Positions 26,933 to 36,384 of a stretch of DNA of 64,000 nucleotides are shown piece after piece. Origin of the DNA: Actinoalloteichus caeruleus DSM 43889 (lineage in GTDB: Bacteria; Actinomycetota; Actinomycetes; Mycobacteriales; Pseudonocardiaceae); the NCBI RefSeq assembly GCF_000429185.2, contig NZ_AUBJ02000001.1:4588001-4652000 (forward strand), read 5' to 3'. Below the pieces are notes generated by a model. That model was not told where the DNA came from. It saw only the letters and a list, made by a program, of their open reading frames with translations, and searched no databases. Each line of letters begins with the position of its first letter. Position 1 is the stretch's first letter. The position numbers and the translations under genes were made by a program.

Positions 26933-28243
26933 GTGCTCAGCGCCTTCCGCGCGGCTCTCACGACGCCGGACCTGCGCAAGAAGATCCTGTTCACCCTCGG
27001 GATCGTCGCGGTGTACCGGCTCGGGGCCAACGTTCCGTCGCCTGGTGTCTCCTCGCCCAACATCCGGCAGTGCCTCGAACTCATCGAGAACAGCGGCAGC
27101 GCGAACATCTACTCGCTGCTGAACCTGTTCAGCGGTGGCGCCCTGCTCCAGCTCTCGCTGTTCGCGCTGGGCATCATGCCCTACATCACCGCGAGCATCA
27201 TCGTGAACCTGCTCGGGGTGGTCATCCCCAGGTTCGAGCAGCTGCGCAAGGAGGGCCAGTCCGGCCAGGCGAAGCTGACGCAGTACACGCGGTACCTCGC
27301 GATGGCTTTCGCCGTCCTGCAGGCCACCACGTTCGTGGCGCTCGCCCGGTCGGGCCAGCTGTTCGGCAACTGCCCGCACCAGGTCATCCCGGACGGGTCG
27401 GTCTTCAACCTCGTCGTCATCGTCATCGTGATGACGGCCGGCACCGCCCTGGTCATGTGGTTCGGCGAGATGGTCACCGAGCGCGGTGTCGGCAACGGCA
27501 TGTCGCTGCTGATCTTCTGCTCCATCGCGGCCCGGATCCCGGCCGAGGGCAGCAGCATCCTCCAGACCCAGGGCGGCGTGGTCTTCACCGTCGTCTGCAT
27601 CTTCGCGCTGGCCATCATCGTGGCGGTCTGCTTCGTCGAGCAGGCCCAGCGCCGGATCCCGGTGCAGTACGCGAAGCGGATGGTCGGGCGGCGGATGTAC
27701 GGCGGCACCTCGACCTACCTGCCGTTGAAGGTGAACCAGGCCGGCGTCATCCCGGTGATCTTCGGTTCCTCCCTGCTCTACCTGCCGCAGTTGATGTCGC
27801 AGCTCGTCGGTGACGGCACCGGGTGGCTGAACAGGTTCATCGACGACTACATCGTTCCCCAGTCGAGCTGGGTGCACATCCTCCTGTTCTTCGCGCTGAT
27901 CATCTTCTTCACCTACTTCTACGTGTCCATCACGTTCAACCCGGACGAGCGGGCCGACGAGATGAAGAAGTTCGGTGGCTTCGTCCCGGGGATCCGCCCG
28001 GGCCGCCCGACGGCGGAGTACCTGAGCTTCGTGTTGAGCAGGATCACGCTGCCCGGCTCCATCTACCTGGGTATCGTCGCGGTGCTGCCGAACTTCTTCC
28101 TGAGCATCACCGAGGAAGGCGCGAACCAGAACTTCCCGTTCGGCGGTACCGCGGTGCTGATCATGGTGAGCGTCGGTCTTGACACCATGAAGCAGGTGGA
28201 GAGCCAGCTCATGCAGCGAAACTACGAAGGGTTCCTCCGGTAG
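26933..28243 (+). CDS. secY: preprotein translocase subunit SecY
   Basis: SecY is the channel of the general secretion pathway in the cytoplasmic membrane. GTG at 26933 has AGGAGG 6 bases upstream and gives 436 residues beginning [20 protein letters not shown]; the frame is open upstream but not coding. About ten hydrophobic segments are visible, with the plug region [22 protein letters not shown] and the basic cytoplasmic loop [20 protein letters not shown]. adk follows with a one-base overlap. Confidence 0.97.
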   Translation: MLSAFRAALTTPDLRKKILFTLGIVAVYRLGANVPSPGVSSPNIRQCLELIENSGSANIYSLLNLFSGGALLQLSLFALGIMPYITASIIVNLLGVVIPRFEQLRKEGQSGQAKLTQYTRYLAMAFAVLQATTFVALARSGQLFGNCPHQVIPDGSVFNLVVIVIVMTAGTALVMWFGEMVTERGVGNGMSLLIFCSIAARIPAEGSSILQTQGGVVFTVVCIFALAIIVAVCFVEQAQRRIPVQYAKRMVGRRMYGGTSTYLPLKVNQAGVIPVIFGSSLLYLPQLMSQLVGDGTGWLNRFIDDYIVPQSSWVHILLFFALIIFFTYFYVSITFNPDERADEMKKFGGFVPGIRPGRPTAEYLSFVLSRITLPGSIYLGIVAVLPNFFLSITEEGANQNFPFGGTAVLIMVSVGLDTMKQVESQLMQRNYEGFLR

Positions 28244-28797
28244 TGCGACTCGTCTTGGTAGGCCCGCCCGGAGCGGGCAAGGGCACGCAGGCAGCCGTCC
28301 TCAGCGCGAAGCTGGGCGTCCCCCACGTCTCCACGGGGGACCTGTTCCGCGCGAACATCAGCCAGCGGACGCCGCTGGGGGAGGAGGCCAAGCGCTACCT
28401 GGACGAGGGCCAGCTCGTCCCGGACGAGGTCACCAACGGCATGGTCCGGGACCGGCTGCGCCAGGAGGACGCGGTGGGCGGCTTCCTGCTGGACGGGTTC
28501 CCCCGCACGGTGGGCCAGGCCGAGGTGCTCACCGAGTTCCTCGGCGGGCAGGGCCACCAGCTGGACGCGGTCCTGGAGTTCCAGGTGCCGGAGGACGAGG
28601 TCGTCACCAGGATGTTGGCCCGGGGCCGTGCGGACGACACCGAGGACGTGATCCGGACCCGCCTCGCGGCCTACCGGGGGAGCACGGCCCCGGTGCTGGA
28701 CTACTACCGGCCGAAGGTCGTGGGGATCGACGCGTTGGGATCCATCGAGGAGATCACCGGGCGGGCGCTGCGGGCGCTCGGGGTGACGGGCTCCTGA
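28243..28797 (+). CDS. adk: adenylate kinase
   Basis: Adenylate kinase interconverts ATP + AMP and two ADP in the cytoplasm. The P-loop GPPGAGKGT is at 7-15, GDLFRANI and DGFPRT are the AMP-binding parts. At 184 residues it is the short actinobacterial form without the long zinc-type LID insert; the LID is reduced to [18 protein letters not shown] start overlaps the secY stop by one base, so the two genes are coupled. Confidence 0.97.
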   Translation: MRLVLVGPPGAGKGTQAAVLSAKLGVPHVSTGDLFRANISQRTPLGEEAKRYLDEGQLVPDEVTNGMVRDRLRQEDAVGGFLLDGFPRTVGQAEVLTEFLGGQGHQLDAVLEFQVPEDEVVTRMLARGRADDTEDVIRTRLAAYRGSTAPVLDYYRPKVVGIDALGSIEEITGRALRALGVTGS

Positions 28798-28803
28798 CGG
28801 CGG

Positions 28804-28829
28804 GGCCGGTCCCGACCGCGGGACCGGCC
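28804..28829 (+). terminator. hairpin after adk
   Basis: GGCCGGTCCC and its complement form a perfect 10-bp stem around GACCGC, 7 bases after the adk stop, followed by GCTTCC. It can end the secY-adk transcript. Confidence 0.75.
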
Positions 28830-28846
28830 GCTTCCATGACCGAGTG

Positions 28847-28873
28847 GTGCCGCCCGACGTCGTCGGGCGGCAC
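28847..28873. terminator. second hairpin before map
   Basis: Thirteen-base arms (GTGCCGCCCGACG and complement) flank a single base, so the fold is an 11-bp stem with a small loop. It lies 18 bases after the first hairpin and 27 bases before the map start. It argues against the earlier GTG at 28844 as the map start. Confidence 0.6.
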
Positions 28874-28900
28874 GAGTGCGAAGAGTGCGGGGGCCGAGAC

Positions 28901-29695
28901 GTGCTGAAGCGAAGCCGGGGAATCCAGCTCAAGTCGCGTGGCGAGCTGGAGGCGATGCGAGCGGCGGGACTGGTGGTCGCCGGCGCGTTGGCCGCGGTGC
29001 GGGCGGCGGTCCGCCCCGGTGCCAGCACCGCCGAACTCGACGAGATCGCCGAGACCCACATCCGGGAGGCTGGCGCCGTCCCGTCCTTCAAGGGCTACCA
29101 CGGCTTCACCGGCTCGATCTGCGCCTCGGTGAACGAGCAGGTCGTGCACGGCATCCCCACCACAACGCGGGTGCTGGCGGAGGGTGACCTCATCTCCGTC
29201 GACTGCGGGGCGATCCTCGAGGGCTGGCACGGCGACTCGGCGGTGACGGTGCCGGTGGGCCAGGCGTCCGAGGCCGACCTCCGGTTGTCCGAGGCGACCC
29301 GGTTGTCCATGCTCGCGGGCATCGCCGCCTGCCGCCCGGGGAAGCGGTTGACCGACATCTCGCACGCGATCGAGCTGGAGACCCTGCGGGTGCAGGAGGA
29401 GCACGGCGTCGAGTACGGGATCGTCGCGAACTTCGGTGGGCACGGCATCGGCACCGAGATGCACATGGAGCCCTACATCCCCAACTACGGGAAGCCCGGT
29501 CGGGGACCCAAGCTCCGGGAGGGGATGGCGCTGGCCATCGAACCGATGTTGACCCTCGGCACGGACGACACCCGTGAACTGTCGGACGGGTGGACGGTGG
29601 TCACAGCCGACGGGACCCGGGCGGCGCACTGGGAGCACACGGTCGCGCTGACCTCCGACGGGCCGTGGGTGTTGACGGCGCCGGCCGAGGACTGA
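28901..29695 (+). CDS. map: type I methionine aminopeptidase
   Basis: Removes N-terminal methionine from new proteins in the cytoplasm. The five metal ligands are visible in order: Asp in SVDCGAI, Asp in HGDSAVT, His in [10 protein letters not shown], Glu in AIEPMLTLG and Glu in [11 protein letters not shown] 28901 gives 264 residues and lies behind the hairpins; GTG 28844 in frame would add 19 residues including CEECGG but would place the hairpin in the coding region. The ribosome site is weak for either choice. Position after adk is the standard one. Confidence 0.93.
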   Translation: MLKRSRGIQLKSRGELEAMRAAGLVVAGALAAVRAAVRPGASTAELDEIAETHIREAGAVPSFKGYHGFTGSICASVNEQVVHGIPTTTRVLAEGDLISVDCGAILEGWHGDSAVTVPVGQASEADLRLSEATRLSMLAGIAACRPGKRLTDISHAIELETLRVQEEHGVEYGIVANFGGHGIGTEMHMEPYIPNYGKPGRGPKLREGMALAIEPMLTLGTDDTRELSDGWTVVTADGTRAAHWEHTVALTSDGPWVLTAPAED

Positions 29696-29780
29696 TCGGC
29701 CCACGACGACCGGTTGCGATTCGAGCACCGAGTTCCGCGAACCGCTCCCGGTCGACTCGCGGATGCGGAAGGATGTCAGC

Positions 29781-30200
29781 GTGAGCGAGCCTATTCGTGC
29801 CGACGCCATGCGCGCGTCCGACGCTGACCGCAAGCGGGTCCAGGACCAGTTGCACTGGGCGCACGCCGAGGGCCTGCTCGATCTGTCCGAGTTCGACAGC
29901 CGGGTGCGCTCCGCGTGGGACGCGAAGACCACCGGCGAGTTGGACCGGGTCGTCGCGGATCTGCCGTTGCCCCGCCCCAAGGGCCGGCGCCGGGTGTTCG
30001 CCCCCGGCGCGGGTGGCACCGCGATGCGGGTGCTGACGACCATCTGGCTGAGCGCCTCGGTGGCGAACATCGTCATCTGGGGCCTGCTCTACATGACGGG
30101 CACCGCGGTCTACCCGTGGTGGGTGTGGGTGGCGGTGCCTCCCGGCGCGGTGCTCGGTGCCCTCTACGCCAGCGGGATCGGCCGCCCCCGCAGTTCCTGA
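29781..30200 (+). CDS. DUF1707 membrane protein (copy 1)
   Basis: Function unknown. Residues 1-60 match the DUF1707 domain (RADAMRASDADRKRVQDQLHWA, then the conserved LDLSEFDSRV), a short helical module common in actinobacteria, often joined to membrane segments. Residues about 80-105 and 110-133 are hydrophobic and probably span the membrane, with a Trp-rich turn (YPWWVWV). The GTG is chosen because GGAAGGA lies 8 bases upstream. The product has 139 residues. A paralogue with the same layout follows after 246 bases. Confidence 0.8.
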   Translation: MSEPIRADAMRASDADRKRVQDQLHWAHAEGLLDLSEFDSRVRSAWDAKTTGELDRVVADLPLPRPKGRRRVFAPGAGGTAMRVLTTIWLSASVANIVIWGLLYMTGTAVYPWWVWVAVPPGAVLGALYASGIGRPRSS

Positions 30201-30446
30201 GGCCGAGACGCGCCCCGCCCAACCCCGCCGTGGCCTCCTCGGCCGGAGGTGCCGCTTGGCCGGGGGTGCGGCGCCCGCGCCGCGGGCCGTCACCAGGTGC
30301 GCACCAGCGGGTGCCGGCCCGGGTGGCCGGCCGGAACGGTGCCACCGCGGTCGCCTCCCACGTACGATGGGCGCACGCGTCTGGTCGCCCCGGGAGGTTG
30401 GTGACCCGGTAGTGGCACGGCGGGCGCGTTCCCTGGGGAGGGTGGA

Positions 30447-30929
30447 GTGGGCGAGCCGGTTTCCTGGAGCGAGATGCGGGCCTCGGACGGCGACCGCCAG
30501 CGGGTCGCCGAGCGCCTGGGCGCGGCGCAGGCGGACGGCCGGCTGAGCATGTCGGAGTACGACACCCGCCTGCGGGACGCGCTGGCGGCCAGGACGTACG
30601 GGGAGCTGGACCGGCTCACGAAGGACCTGCCGGACCCGACTGGTGGCGCCGCGACCCCGGAGGAGCCGGGGCAGGGCCTGGCGGATCAGCGCGGCGGGGA
30701 TGTCGCCGAGCGGACCAGCGGGTGCCCGGCCACCCCGCCGAAGTCCGACCTGAGGCGCGCCGCCGAGGCGTGGGCCTCCGTCAGCGCCATCACCTTCACC
30801 ATCTGGCTCATCGGTTTCGTGACCGGCGGGGGCGCCTCGAACCCGTGGTGGTTGTGGGTGGCGGGCCCGTGGGGAGCGGTGATCCTCGTCATGGCGCTGA
30901 GCGGGGCGGGAAAGCGGTACTCGAACTGA
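30447..30929 (+). CDS. DUF1707 membrane protein (copy 2)
   Basis: Paralogue of the gene just upstream. It has the same N-terminal signature ([50 protein letters not shown] in two adjoining parts), a Gly/Pro/Glu-rich linker of about 45 residues, then two hydrophobic segments around [13 protein letters not shown]. The product has 160 residues. GGGGAGGG precedes the GTG. The function is unknown; the two-copy arrangement suggests an old tandem duplication. Confidence 0.8.
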   Translation: MGEPVSWSEMRASDGDRQRVAERLGAAQADGRLSMSEYDTRLRDALAARTYGELDRLTKDLPDPTGGAATPEEPGQGLADQRGGDVAERTSGCPATPPKSDLRRAAEAWASVSAITFTIWLIGFVTGGGASNPWWLWVAGPWGAVILVMALSGAGKRYSN

Positions 30930-30968
30930 CGCCGGCACCCCCGTGGCCGGGCCGTGCCGTGCCCCAGG

Positions 30969-30997
30969 TGGAGCTGACCTGCGCGAAGGGCTACACT
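30969..30997 (+). promoter_or_regulatory. candidate infA operon promoter
   Basis: TACACT is a good -10; TGGAGC 17 bases upstream is a poor -35. A start near 31004 would give a leader of about 227 bases before infA. The 301-base gap between the DUF1707 gene and infA holds no other feature I can support. Confidence 0.35.
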
Positions 30998-31230
30998 GGC
31001 TCAACGGCGCACTCCTCGCGCTGACTCCATCGTGCCGTGTGTCGTGCGGCAGGCCGGTTCTCGACGGGCCTGGGGCGGCACTCCCCTTTCGGTGTGATCG
31101 ACGGTTCCGTCGGTGCGCGTCCGAGTGGCGCGGGAAGCAGTGCGAGTGGTCCGCCGGCATCGGGAGACCGCGTTCGTCCTGGTCATCCCGGTGTGACCGC
31201 CAAATGACACCGTCACGAAACGCGGAGGAC

Positions 31231-31452
31231 ATGGGCAAGAAAGACGGGGCCATCGAGGTCGAAGGTCGCGTAGTCGAGCCGCTCCCCAACGCGATGTTCC
31301 GAGTCGAGCTGGAGAACGGCCACAAAGTCCTGGCCCACATCAGCGGCAAGATGCGGCAGCACTACATCCGCATCCTGCCCGAGGACAGGGTAGTCGTGGA
31401 GCTGTCGCCCTACGACCTGTCCCGTGGGCGCATCGTCTACCGCTACAAGTGA
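31231..31452 (+). CDS. infA: translation initiation factor IF-1
   Basis: IF-1 occupies the A site of the 30S subunit during initiation. The ATG with CGGAGG 2 bases upstream gives 73 residues, the exact family size ([33 protein letters not shown] end). It is a single OB-fold domain. An open frame upstream is not coding. It leads the operon to rplQ; rpmJ follows after 55 bases. Confidence 0.98.
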   Translation: MGKKDGAIEVEGRVVEPLPNAMFRVELENGHKVLAHISGKMRQHYIRILPEDRVVVELSPYDLSRGRIVYRYK

Positions 31453-31507
31453 CCTCCACGGTGCCCGGGCTGGTCCCGGGCACGCGTCCGAGCAGGAGAG
31501 CACGACC

Positions 31508-31621
31508 GTGAAGGTCCAGCCAAGCGTCAAGAAGATCTGCGACAAGTGCCAGGTGATTCGCCGTCACGGGCGGGTCCTGGTGATCTGCGACAACCAGCGT
31601 CACAAGCAGCGTCAGGGCTGA
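31508..31621 (+). CDS. rpmJ: 50S ribosomal protein L36, zinc form
   Basis: This 37-residue protein of the large subunit was recognised directly: [20 protein letters not shown], then [18 protein letters not shown]11, C14, C27 and H32 form the zinc site, so it is the zinc-dependent form. GTG is the start with AGGAG upstream. Standard position between infA and rpsM. Confidence 0.97.
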   Translation: MKVQPSVKKICDKCQVIRRHGRVLVICDNQRHKQRQG

Positions 31622-31820
31622 GCACCGCCTGACGTGGTGACCGTCGCGTTGTGACGCTTGTCGCGGAGCAGACGACGAGAGAAGAACACATCTCCTCCGA
31701 CCTGTCGTGCGTGGAGCACGGCTGACCCCCGGACTCCGGGCCGGGGCCCGGGCCGCACTCGCGGCCGCGGGGCGGCGGAGGAGCAGACCTGGAGCGAAGA
31801 GACAAAGGAGAACGCGCCGG

Positions 31821-32201
31821 ATGGCACGTGTCGCTGGCGTCGATCTTCCCCGCGACAAGCGGATGGAGATCGCGTTGACCTACATCTACGGCATCGGCCG
31901 TACCCGCTCGAAGGAGTTGCTGGCAGCCACCGGGATCAGCCCGGACATGCGGACCGGCGACCTGACCGACGACGACGTGGTGCGTCTGCGGGACCAGATC
32001 GAGAACAACTACAAGGTTGAGGGTGACCTCCGCCGCGAGGTGGCCGCCGACATCCGCCGCAAGGTCGAGATCGGCTGCTACGAGGGGCTTCGGCACCGTC
32101 GCAGGCTGCCGGTGCGTGGTCAGCGGACCAAGACCAACGCCCGGACCCGCAAGGGCCCGAAGAAGACCGTGGCCGGCAAGAAGAAGGCCGGGCGCAAGTA
32201 A
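31821..32201 (+). CDS. rpsM: 30S ribosomal protein S13
   Basis: S13 is a head protein that contacts P-site tRNA and bridges to the 50S. The ATG with AAAGGAG upstream gives 126 residues ([38 protein letters not shown]). The preceding 199-base gap after rpmJ is long for this operon but has no other gene. Confidence 0.97.
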   Translation: MARVAGVDLPRDKRMEIALTYIYGIGRTRSKELLAATGISPDMRTGDLTDDDVVRLRDQIENNYKVEGDLRREVAADIRRKVEIGCYEGLRHRRRLPVRGQRTKTNARTRKGPKKTVAGKKKAGRK

Positions 32202-32234
32202 CCCCTCGCGCGCACTGAGGAGAAGACGAGAGAC

Positions 32235-32639
32235 ATGCCACCCAAGACCCGTGGCGCCGGGGTCAAGAAGGTCCGGCGCAAGGAAAAGAAGAATGTCGCG
32301 CACGGTCACGCGCACATCAAGAGCACCTTCAACAACACGATCGTGTCGATCACCGATCCGTCCGGCGCGGTGATCGCCTGGGCCTCGGCCGGTCACGTCG
32401 GTTTCAAGGGCTCCCGCAAGTCCACCCCGTTCGCCGCGCAGATGGCGGCGGAGAACGCCGCCCGCAAGGCGTCGGAGCACGGCATGCGCAAGGTTGACGT
32501 GTTCGTCAAGGGCCCCGGTTCCGGCCGGGAGACCGCGATCCGGTCGCTGCAGGCCGCCGGGCTCGAAGTTGGCAACATCCAGGACGTGACCCCGCAGCCA
32601 CACAACGGTTGCCGGCCGCCCAAGCGGCGCCGGGTCTGA
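32235..32639 (+). CDS. rpsK: 30S ribosomal protein S11
   Basis: S11 is a platform protein near the mRNA exit. The 134-residue product has [20 protein letters not shown] and the C-terminal [22 protein letters not shown] lies about 14 bases before the ATG. rpsD follows after 23 bases. Confidence 0.98.
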   Translation: MPPKTRGAGVKKVRRKEKKNVAHGHAHIKSTFNNTIVSITDPSGAVIAWASAGHVGFKGSRKSTPFAAQMAAENAARKASEHGMRKVDVFVKGPGSGRETAIRSLQAAGLEVGNIQDVTPQPHNGCRPPKRRRV

Positions 32640-32662
32640 GGCGCGGGGAGGAGTAAGAACAG

Positions 32663-33271
32663 ATGGCACGCTACACCGGACCCGCGACTCGCAAGTCCCG
32701 TCGTCTCAAGGTTGACCTGGTCGGCGGCGACCAGGCCTTCGAGCGCCGCCCCTACCCGCCCGGCCAGCACGGCCGCGCGCGGATCAAGGAGAGCGAGTAC
32801 CTGCTCCAGCTCCAGGAGAAGCAGAAGGCTCGCTTCACCTACGGGGTCCTGGAGCGCCAGTTCCGCCGTTACTACGAGGAGGCCTCGCGCCGCCAGGGCA
32901 AGACGGGTGAGAACCTGCTCCAGCTCCTGGAGGCCCGGCTCGACAACGTGATCTACCGCTCGGGTCTGGCCAGGACCCGGCGTCAGGCGCGTCAGCTCGT
33001 CAGCCACGGTCACTTCCTGGTGAACGGCGAGAAGGTGAACATCCCCAGCTTCCAGGTGTCGCGGTTCGACATCATCGACGTGAAGCCGAAGTCGCTGGGC
33101 ACCACGCCGTTCATCATCGCCAAGGAGACCCTCGGCGACCGGCCCACCCCGGCCTGGCTCCAGGTCGTGCCGTCCACGCTGCGGGTGCTGGTGCACCAGC
33201 TGCCGGAGCGGGCACAGATCAACACGCCGGTCCAGGAACAGCTGATCGTCGAGTTCTACTCGAAGAACTGA
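32663..33271 (+). CDS. rpsD: 30S ribosomal protein S4
   Basis: S4 starts 30S assembly and affects decoding accuracy. The 202-residue protein has the S4 RNA-binding domain ([38 protein letters not shown]). It lacks N-terminal zinc cysteines, as in other actinomycetes, so it is the C-minus form. GGGGAGGAG precedes the ATG. Confidence 0.98.
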   Translation: MARYTGPATRKSRRLKVDLVGGDQAFERRPYPPGQHGRARIKESEYLLQLQEKQKARFTYGVLERQFRRYYEEASRRQGKTGENLLQLLEARLDNVIYRSGLARTRRQARQLVSHGHFLVNGEKVNIPSFQVSRFDIIDVKPKSLGTTPFIIAKETLGDRPTPAWLQVVPSTLRVLVHQLPERAQINTPVQEQLIVEFYSKN

Positions 33272-33395
33272 GGCCTCCACTGGCGAACGGTGGCCGTGCT
33301 GGACGCACGGTCACCGTGGTGGATCGACCAGACCGTGGCGATCCACATCCACTCGGCGTCAAATAGCGGGCGCCGCTGGGAAAGGACAAGACGAA

Positions 33396-34451
33396 GTGCT
33401 CATCTCGCAACGACCGACACTGACCGAGGAGACGGTCTCCGAGACCCGTTCCCGGTTCGTCATCGAGCCGCTTGAGCCCGGCTTCGGCTACACGCTCGGT
33501 AACTCGCTGCGGCGGACGCTGCTGTCCTCGATTCCGGGGGCCGCGGTCACCAGCATCCGCATCGACGGTGTCCTGCACGAGTTCACCACGATTCCCGGGG
33601 TGAAGGAGGACGTCACCGACGTCATCCTGAACCTCAAGGAGCTCGTGGTGAGTTCGGAGGAGGACGAGCCGGTGACCATGTACCTGCGGAAGCAGGGACC
33701 TGGTCCGGTCACCGCCGGGGACATCGTTCCCCCGGCCGGTGTCACCGTGCACACCCCCGACCTGCACATCGCCACTCTCAACGGCAAGGGCAAGCTCGAG
33801 ATCGAGCTGGTCGTGGAGCGCGGTCGCGGTTACGTCCCCGCCGTGCAGAACAAGCAGGCCGGCGCGGAGATCGGCCGGATCCCGGTCGACTCCATCTACT
33901 CGCCGGTGCTGAAGGTGACCTACAAGGTCGAGGCGACCCGTGTCGAGCAGCGGACCGACTTCGACAAGCTGACTCTCGACATCGAGACGAAGCCGTCGAT
34001 CACGCCGCGTGACGCGGTGGCGTCCGCCGGCAAGACGCTGGTGGAGCTGTTCGGGCTGGCCCGGGAGCTGAACTCGGACGCCGAGGGCATCGAGATCGGC
34101 CCGTCTCCTTCCGAGGCGGACACCATCGCGGCCTTCGCGATGCCGATCGAGGACCTCGACCTCACGGTGCGTTCCTACAACTGCCTCAAGCGGGAAGGGA
34201 TTCACACCGTCGGCGAGCTGGTCTCGCGCAGCGAGGCCGACCTGCTCGACATTCGCAACTTCGGGGCGAAGTCGATCGACGAGGTCAAGATGAAGCTGGC
34301 CGGCCTTGGCCTGGCGCTCAAGGACAGCCCGCCCGGGTTCGACCCCTCCGCCGCCGCCGCCGACTACCCCAGCGAGGGGTGGTCCAGCAACGGCGACGGT
34401 GGTGACGGTCACGACGACGGTCAGGACTACGCAGAGACTGAGCAGCTCTGA
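33396..34451 (+). CDS. rpoA: DNA-directed RNA polymerase subunit alpha
   Basis: Alpha dimerises to scaffold RNA polymerase assembly and its C-terminal domain contacts UP elements and activators. The 351-residue protein has the N-terminal domain ([20 protein letters not shown]), and the C-terminal helix-hairpin-helix domain ([39 protein letters not shown]). After that, a Gly/Asp-rich tail of about 35 residues ends the protein. GTG is the start. It lies between rpsD and rplQ as usual. Confidence 0.98.
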   Translation: MLISQRPTLTEETVSETRSRFVIEPLEPGFGYTLGNSLRRTLLSSIPGAAVTSIRIDGVLHEFTTIPGVKEDVTDVILNLKELVVSSEEDEPVTMYLRKQGPGPVTAGDIVPPAGVTVHTPDLHIATLNGKGKLEIELVVERGRGYVPAVQNKQAGAEIGRIPVDSIYSPVLKVTYKVEATRVEQRTDFDKLTLDIETKPSITPRDAVASAGKTLVELFGLARELNSDAEGIEIGPSPSEADTIAAFAMPIEDLDLTVRSYNCLKREGIHTVGELVSRSEADLLDIRNFGAKSIDEVKMKLAGLGLALKDSPPGFDPSAAAADYPSEGWSSNGDGGDGHDDGQDYAETEQL

Positions 34452-34508
34452 TCCACCGCCCGCTCTCCCGAGCGCGGTGGATGCGAGGACGCAACCGAGG
34501 AGCAACCG

Positions 34509-35075
34509 ATGCCCACCCCAACCAAGGGTCGCCGTCTCGGCGGGTCCCCGGCCCATGAGCGGCTGATGATGGCCAACCTGGCCACGTCGCTGTTCACGCA
34601 CGGCCGGATCAAGACCACCCAGGCGAAGGCGAAACGGCTCCGGCCGTTCGCCGAGCGGCTGATCAGCAAGGCCAAGCGCGGTGACCTGCACAACCGCCGT
34701 GAGGTGCTGCGGGTCATCCGGGACAAGGATGTGCTGCACAAGCTGTTCGCCGAGATCGGCCCCTTCTTCGGCGACCGCGACGGCGGTTACACCCGGATCA
34801 TCAAGGCGATGCCCCGCAAGGGTGACAACGCCCCGATGGCCGTCATCGAGCTGGTGAACGAGAAGACGGTCACCGCGGAGGCCGAGGCCGCCCGGAAGAC
34901 CACCTTCGCCGACAGCACGGCGTCCGAGGCCGAGGAGACCAAGGCCGAGGACACCACGACGGAGGCTCCCGCCGAGGAGACCAAGGCGGAGGCTCCCGCC
35001 GAGGACACCGCGGCCGAGGCCGACGAGGCCAAGGCCTCCGAGGCGGAGGACAAGTCCGACGAGAAGAAGGACTGA
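34509..35075 (+). CDS. rplQ: 50S ribosomal protein L17 with acidic tail
   Basis: L17 is a large-subunit protein near the tunnel exit. The core of about 120 residues ([40 protein letters not shown]) is followed by an Ala/Glu/Thr/Lys-rich extension of about 65 residues with internal 9-residue repeats. Such acidic tails are common on actinobacterial L17. It is the last gene of the operon; a 16-bp hairpin follows. Confidence 0.97.
   Translation: MPTPTKGRRLGGSPAHERLMMANLATSLFTHGRIKTTQAKAKRLRPFAERLISKAKRGDLHNRREVLRVIRDKDVLHKLFAEIGPFFGDRDGGYTRIIKAMPRKGDNAPMAVIELVNEKTVTAEAEAARKTTFADSTASEAEETKAEDTTTEAPAEETKAEAPAEDTAAEADEAKASEAEDKSDEKKD
34961..35005 (+). repeat. 27-base repeat in the rplQ tail
   Basis: An 18-base segment GGAGGCTCCCGCCGAGGA occurs twice exactly, 27 bases apart. 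It encodes the 9-residue period EAPAEETKA / EAPAEDTAA of the L17 acidic tail. Confidence 0.85.
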
Positions 35076-35097
35076 GTCCTGAGCCACCCGACACCAC

Positions 35098-35140
35098 CGA
35101 GCGAGCCCGCCACTCCCGCACAGGGTGGCGGGCTCGCTCG
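35098..35140 (+). terminator. hairpin between rplQ and truA
   Basis: A perfect 16-bp stem (CGAGCGAGCCCGCCAC and complement) encloses an 11-base loop. It begins 22 bases after rplQ and ends one base before the GTG used as truA start, so it would end the rplQ operon but also occupies the place of a truA ribosome site. Confidence 0.85.
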
Positions 35141-35141
35141 C

Positions 35142-35966
35142 GTGCGCCTCGACATCAGCTACGACGGCGGGGAGTTCTCCGGCTGGGCTCGGCAGCCCGG
35201 CCGCCGCACCGTGTGCGGGGTGCTGGAGGACTCGCTGTCGATGATCCTTCGTCTCGACGTGCGATTGACCGTGGCGGGCCGGACCGACGCGGGCGTTCAC
35301 GCCACCGGCCAGGTCGCCCACTGCGACCTGCCGGCGGAGGTCGATCCCGGCCAGCTGGCGCGGCGGGTCAACCGGCTGTTGCCGCCGGACGTGCGCGTGC
35401 TGGGCGCCCGTGCCGTCTCGCCCGACTTCGACGCGCGGTTCTCCGCGCTGTGCCGGCACTACGTGTACCGCCTGACCGACTCGCCCGTCGGCGGTGACCC
35501 CCTGACCCGCCGGCACGTGCTCGCCTGGACCCGCCCGTTGGACGTGGCCGCGATGAACGAGGCGTCGGCGCGGCTGCTCGGGGAACACGACTTCGCCGCC
35601 TACTGCCGGCGGCGGGAGGGCGCTACCACCGTCCGCGCCCTGCAACGTCTCCGGTGGGACCGGTTGGGAGGACCGGGGACCGCCGCGCACCACCTGATCG
35701 AGGTCAGGGTGAGTGCGGACGCCTTCTGTCACTCGATGGTGCGAAGCCTGGTCGGCGCGTTGCTGGCGGTTGGTGACGGTCGCAGGCCGGTGGAGTGGCC
35801 CGGCGCGCTGTTGTCCCGGTCCAGCCGTGTCGACGACGTCGTGGTGGCGCCCGCGCACGGGTTGGCGTTGACCGGGGTCGACTACCCGGACGACGCCGAA
35901 CTGGCGGCGCGCGCGGAACGGACCCGTCGGCTGCGGGTGCCGGGACAGGCCACCTCCCCGGGCTGA
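35142..35966 (+). CDS. truA: tRNA pseudouridine(38-40) synthase
   Basis: TruA makes pseudouridine at positions 38-40 of the tRNA anticodon stem. From the GTG the product has 274 residues, with [20 protein letters not shown] at the start, the catalytic Asp49 in [16 protein letters not shown], and [12 protein letters not shown]-like [20 protein letters not shown] near the end. No ribosome site is possible directly before this GTG because a hairpin fills the space. The frame stays open back to the rplQ stop, where a CTG at 35079 lies 7 bases after AAGGA; a non-canonical start there is possible and would add 21 residues. Confidence 0.93.
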   Translation: MRLDISYDGGEFSGWARQPGRRTVCGVLEDSLSMILRLDVRLTVAGRTDAGVHATGQVAHCDLPAEVDPGQLARRVNRLLPPDVRVLGARAVSPDFDARFSALCRHYVYRLTDSPVGGDPLTRRHVLAWTRPLDVAAMNEASARLLGEHDFAAYCRRREGATTVRALQRLRWDRLGGPGTAAHHLIEVRVSADAFCHSMVRSLVGALLAVGDGRRPVEWPGALLSRSSRVDDVVVAPAHGLALTGVDYPDDAELAARAERTRRLRVPGQATSPG

Positions 35967-36384
35967 GCGCCGCCCTCCGCGTCCGTCCTGGTCGCCGTCC
36001 ACCCGGTGCGGGGCGGTCCTCCCGGAACGGTTCGGCGGGCCGTCCGGCCCGGTCGCCCGTACCGGTCGCCCGTTCGCCGAGGCGCCACGCGCTCCTCCGC
36101 GGCGATGTCCGATTTCTTTGACCGCTCCCGTGCTGTGCTCGGCGCAGGCGGTGATGCGTCCTTCAGAGGTACTTCGCCGGTGGAATCCGAATAGTGTCAG
36201 ATCCAGGTTGACCCGCCGTTCGTCCTGCTCAGGGCGGGTGTGGTCGTGCCGGTCGTCCGGCGCTCCCACCAACCGGCGGTTCTCCCCGGCCCGTTGGCCG
36301 GCGGCGCCGTCGCCGTTTCAGTCCCTCTCTCCCGCCGGTCGGCCGTTCCGGTCGACCGTCCCGCACGTACGAAGGAGATGACTG
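35967..36384. other. intergenic region between truA and the protease gene
   Basis: Nothing coding can be supported in these 418 bases. A TTGACC at 36208-36213 starts a loose inverted repeat (ACCCGCC/GGCGGGT, 15-base loop) but has no -10 partner at the right distance. TAGTGT at 36192-36197 could be a -10 without a good -35. AAGGAG before the protease start is clear. Confidence 0.5.

Noticed and set aside
36006-36194. Short frame before the protease gene (ending SPVESE)
   Set aside because: No ribosome site before either possible start and no recognisable product.
33219-36272. Long frame antisense to rpoA, rplQ and truA
   Set aside because: It crosses three conserved genes, with no domain and no ribosome site.
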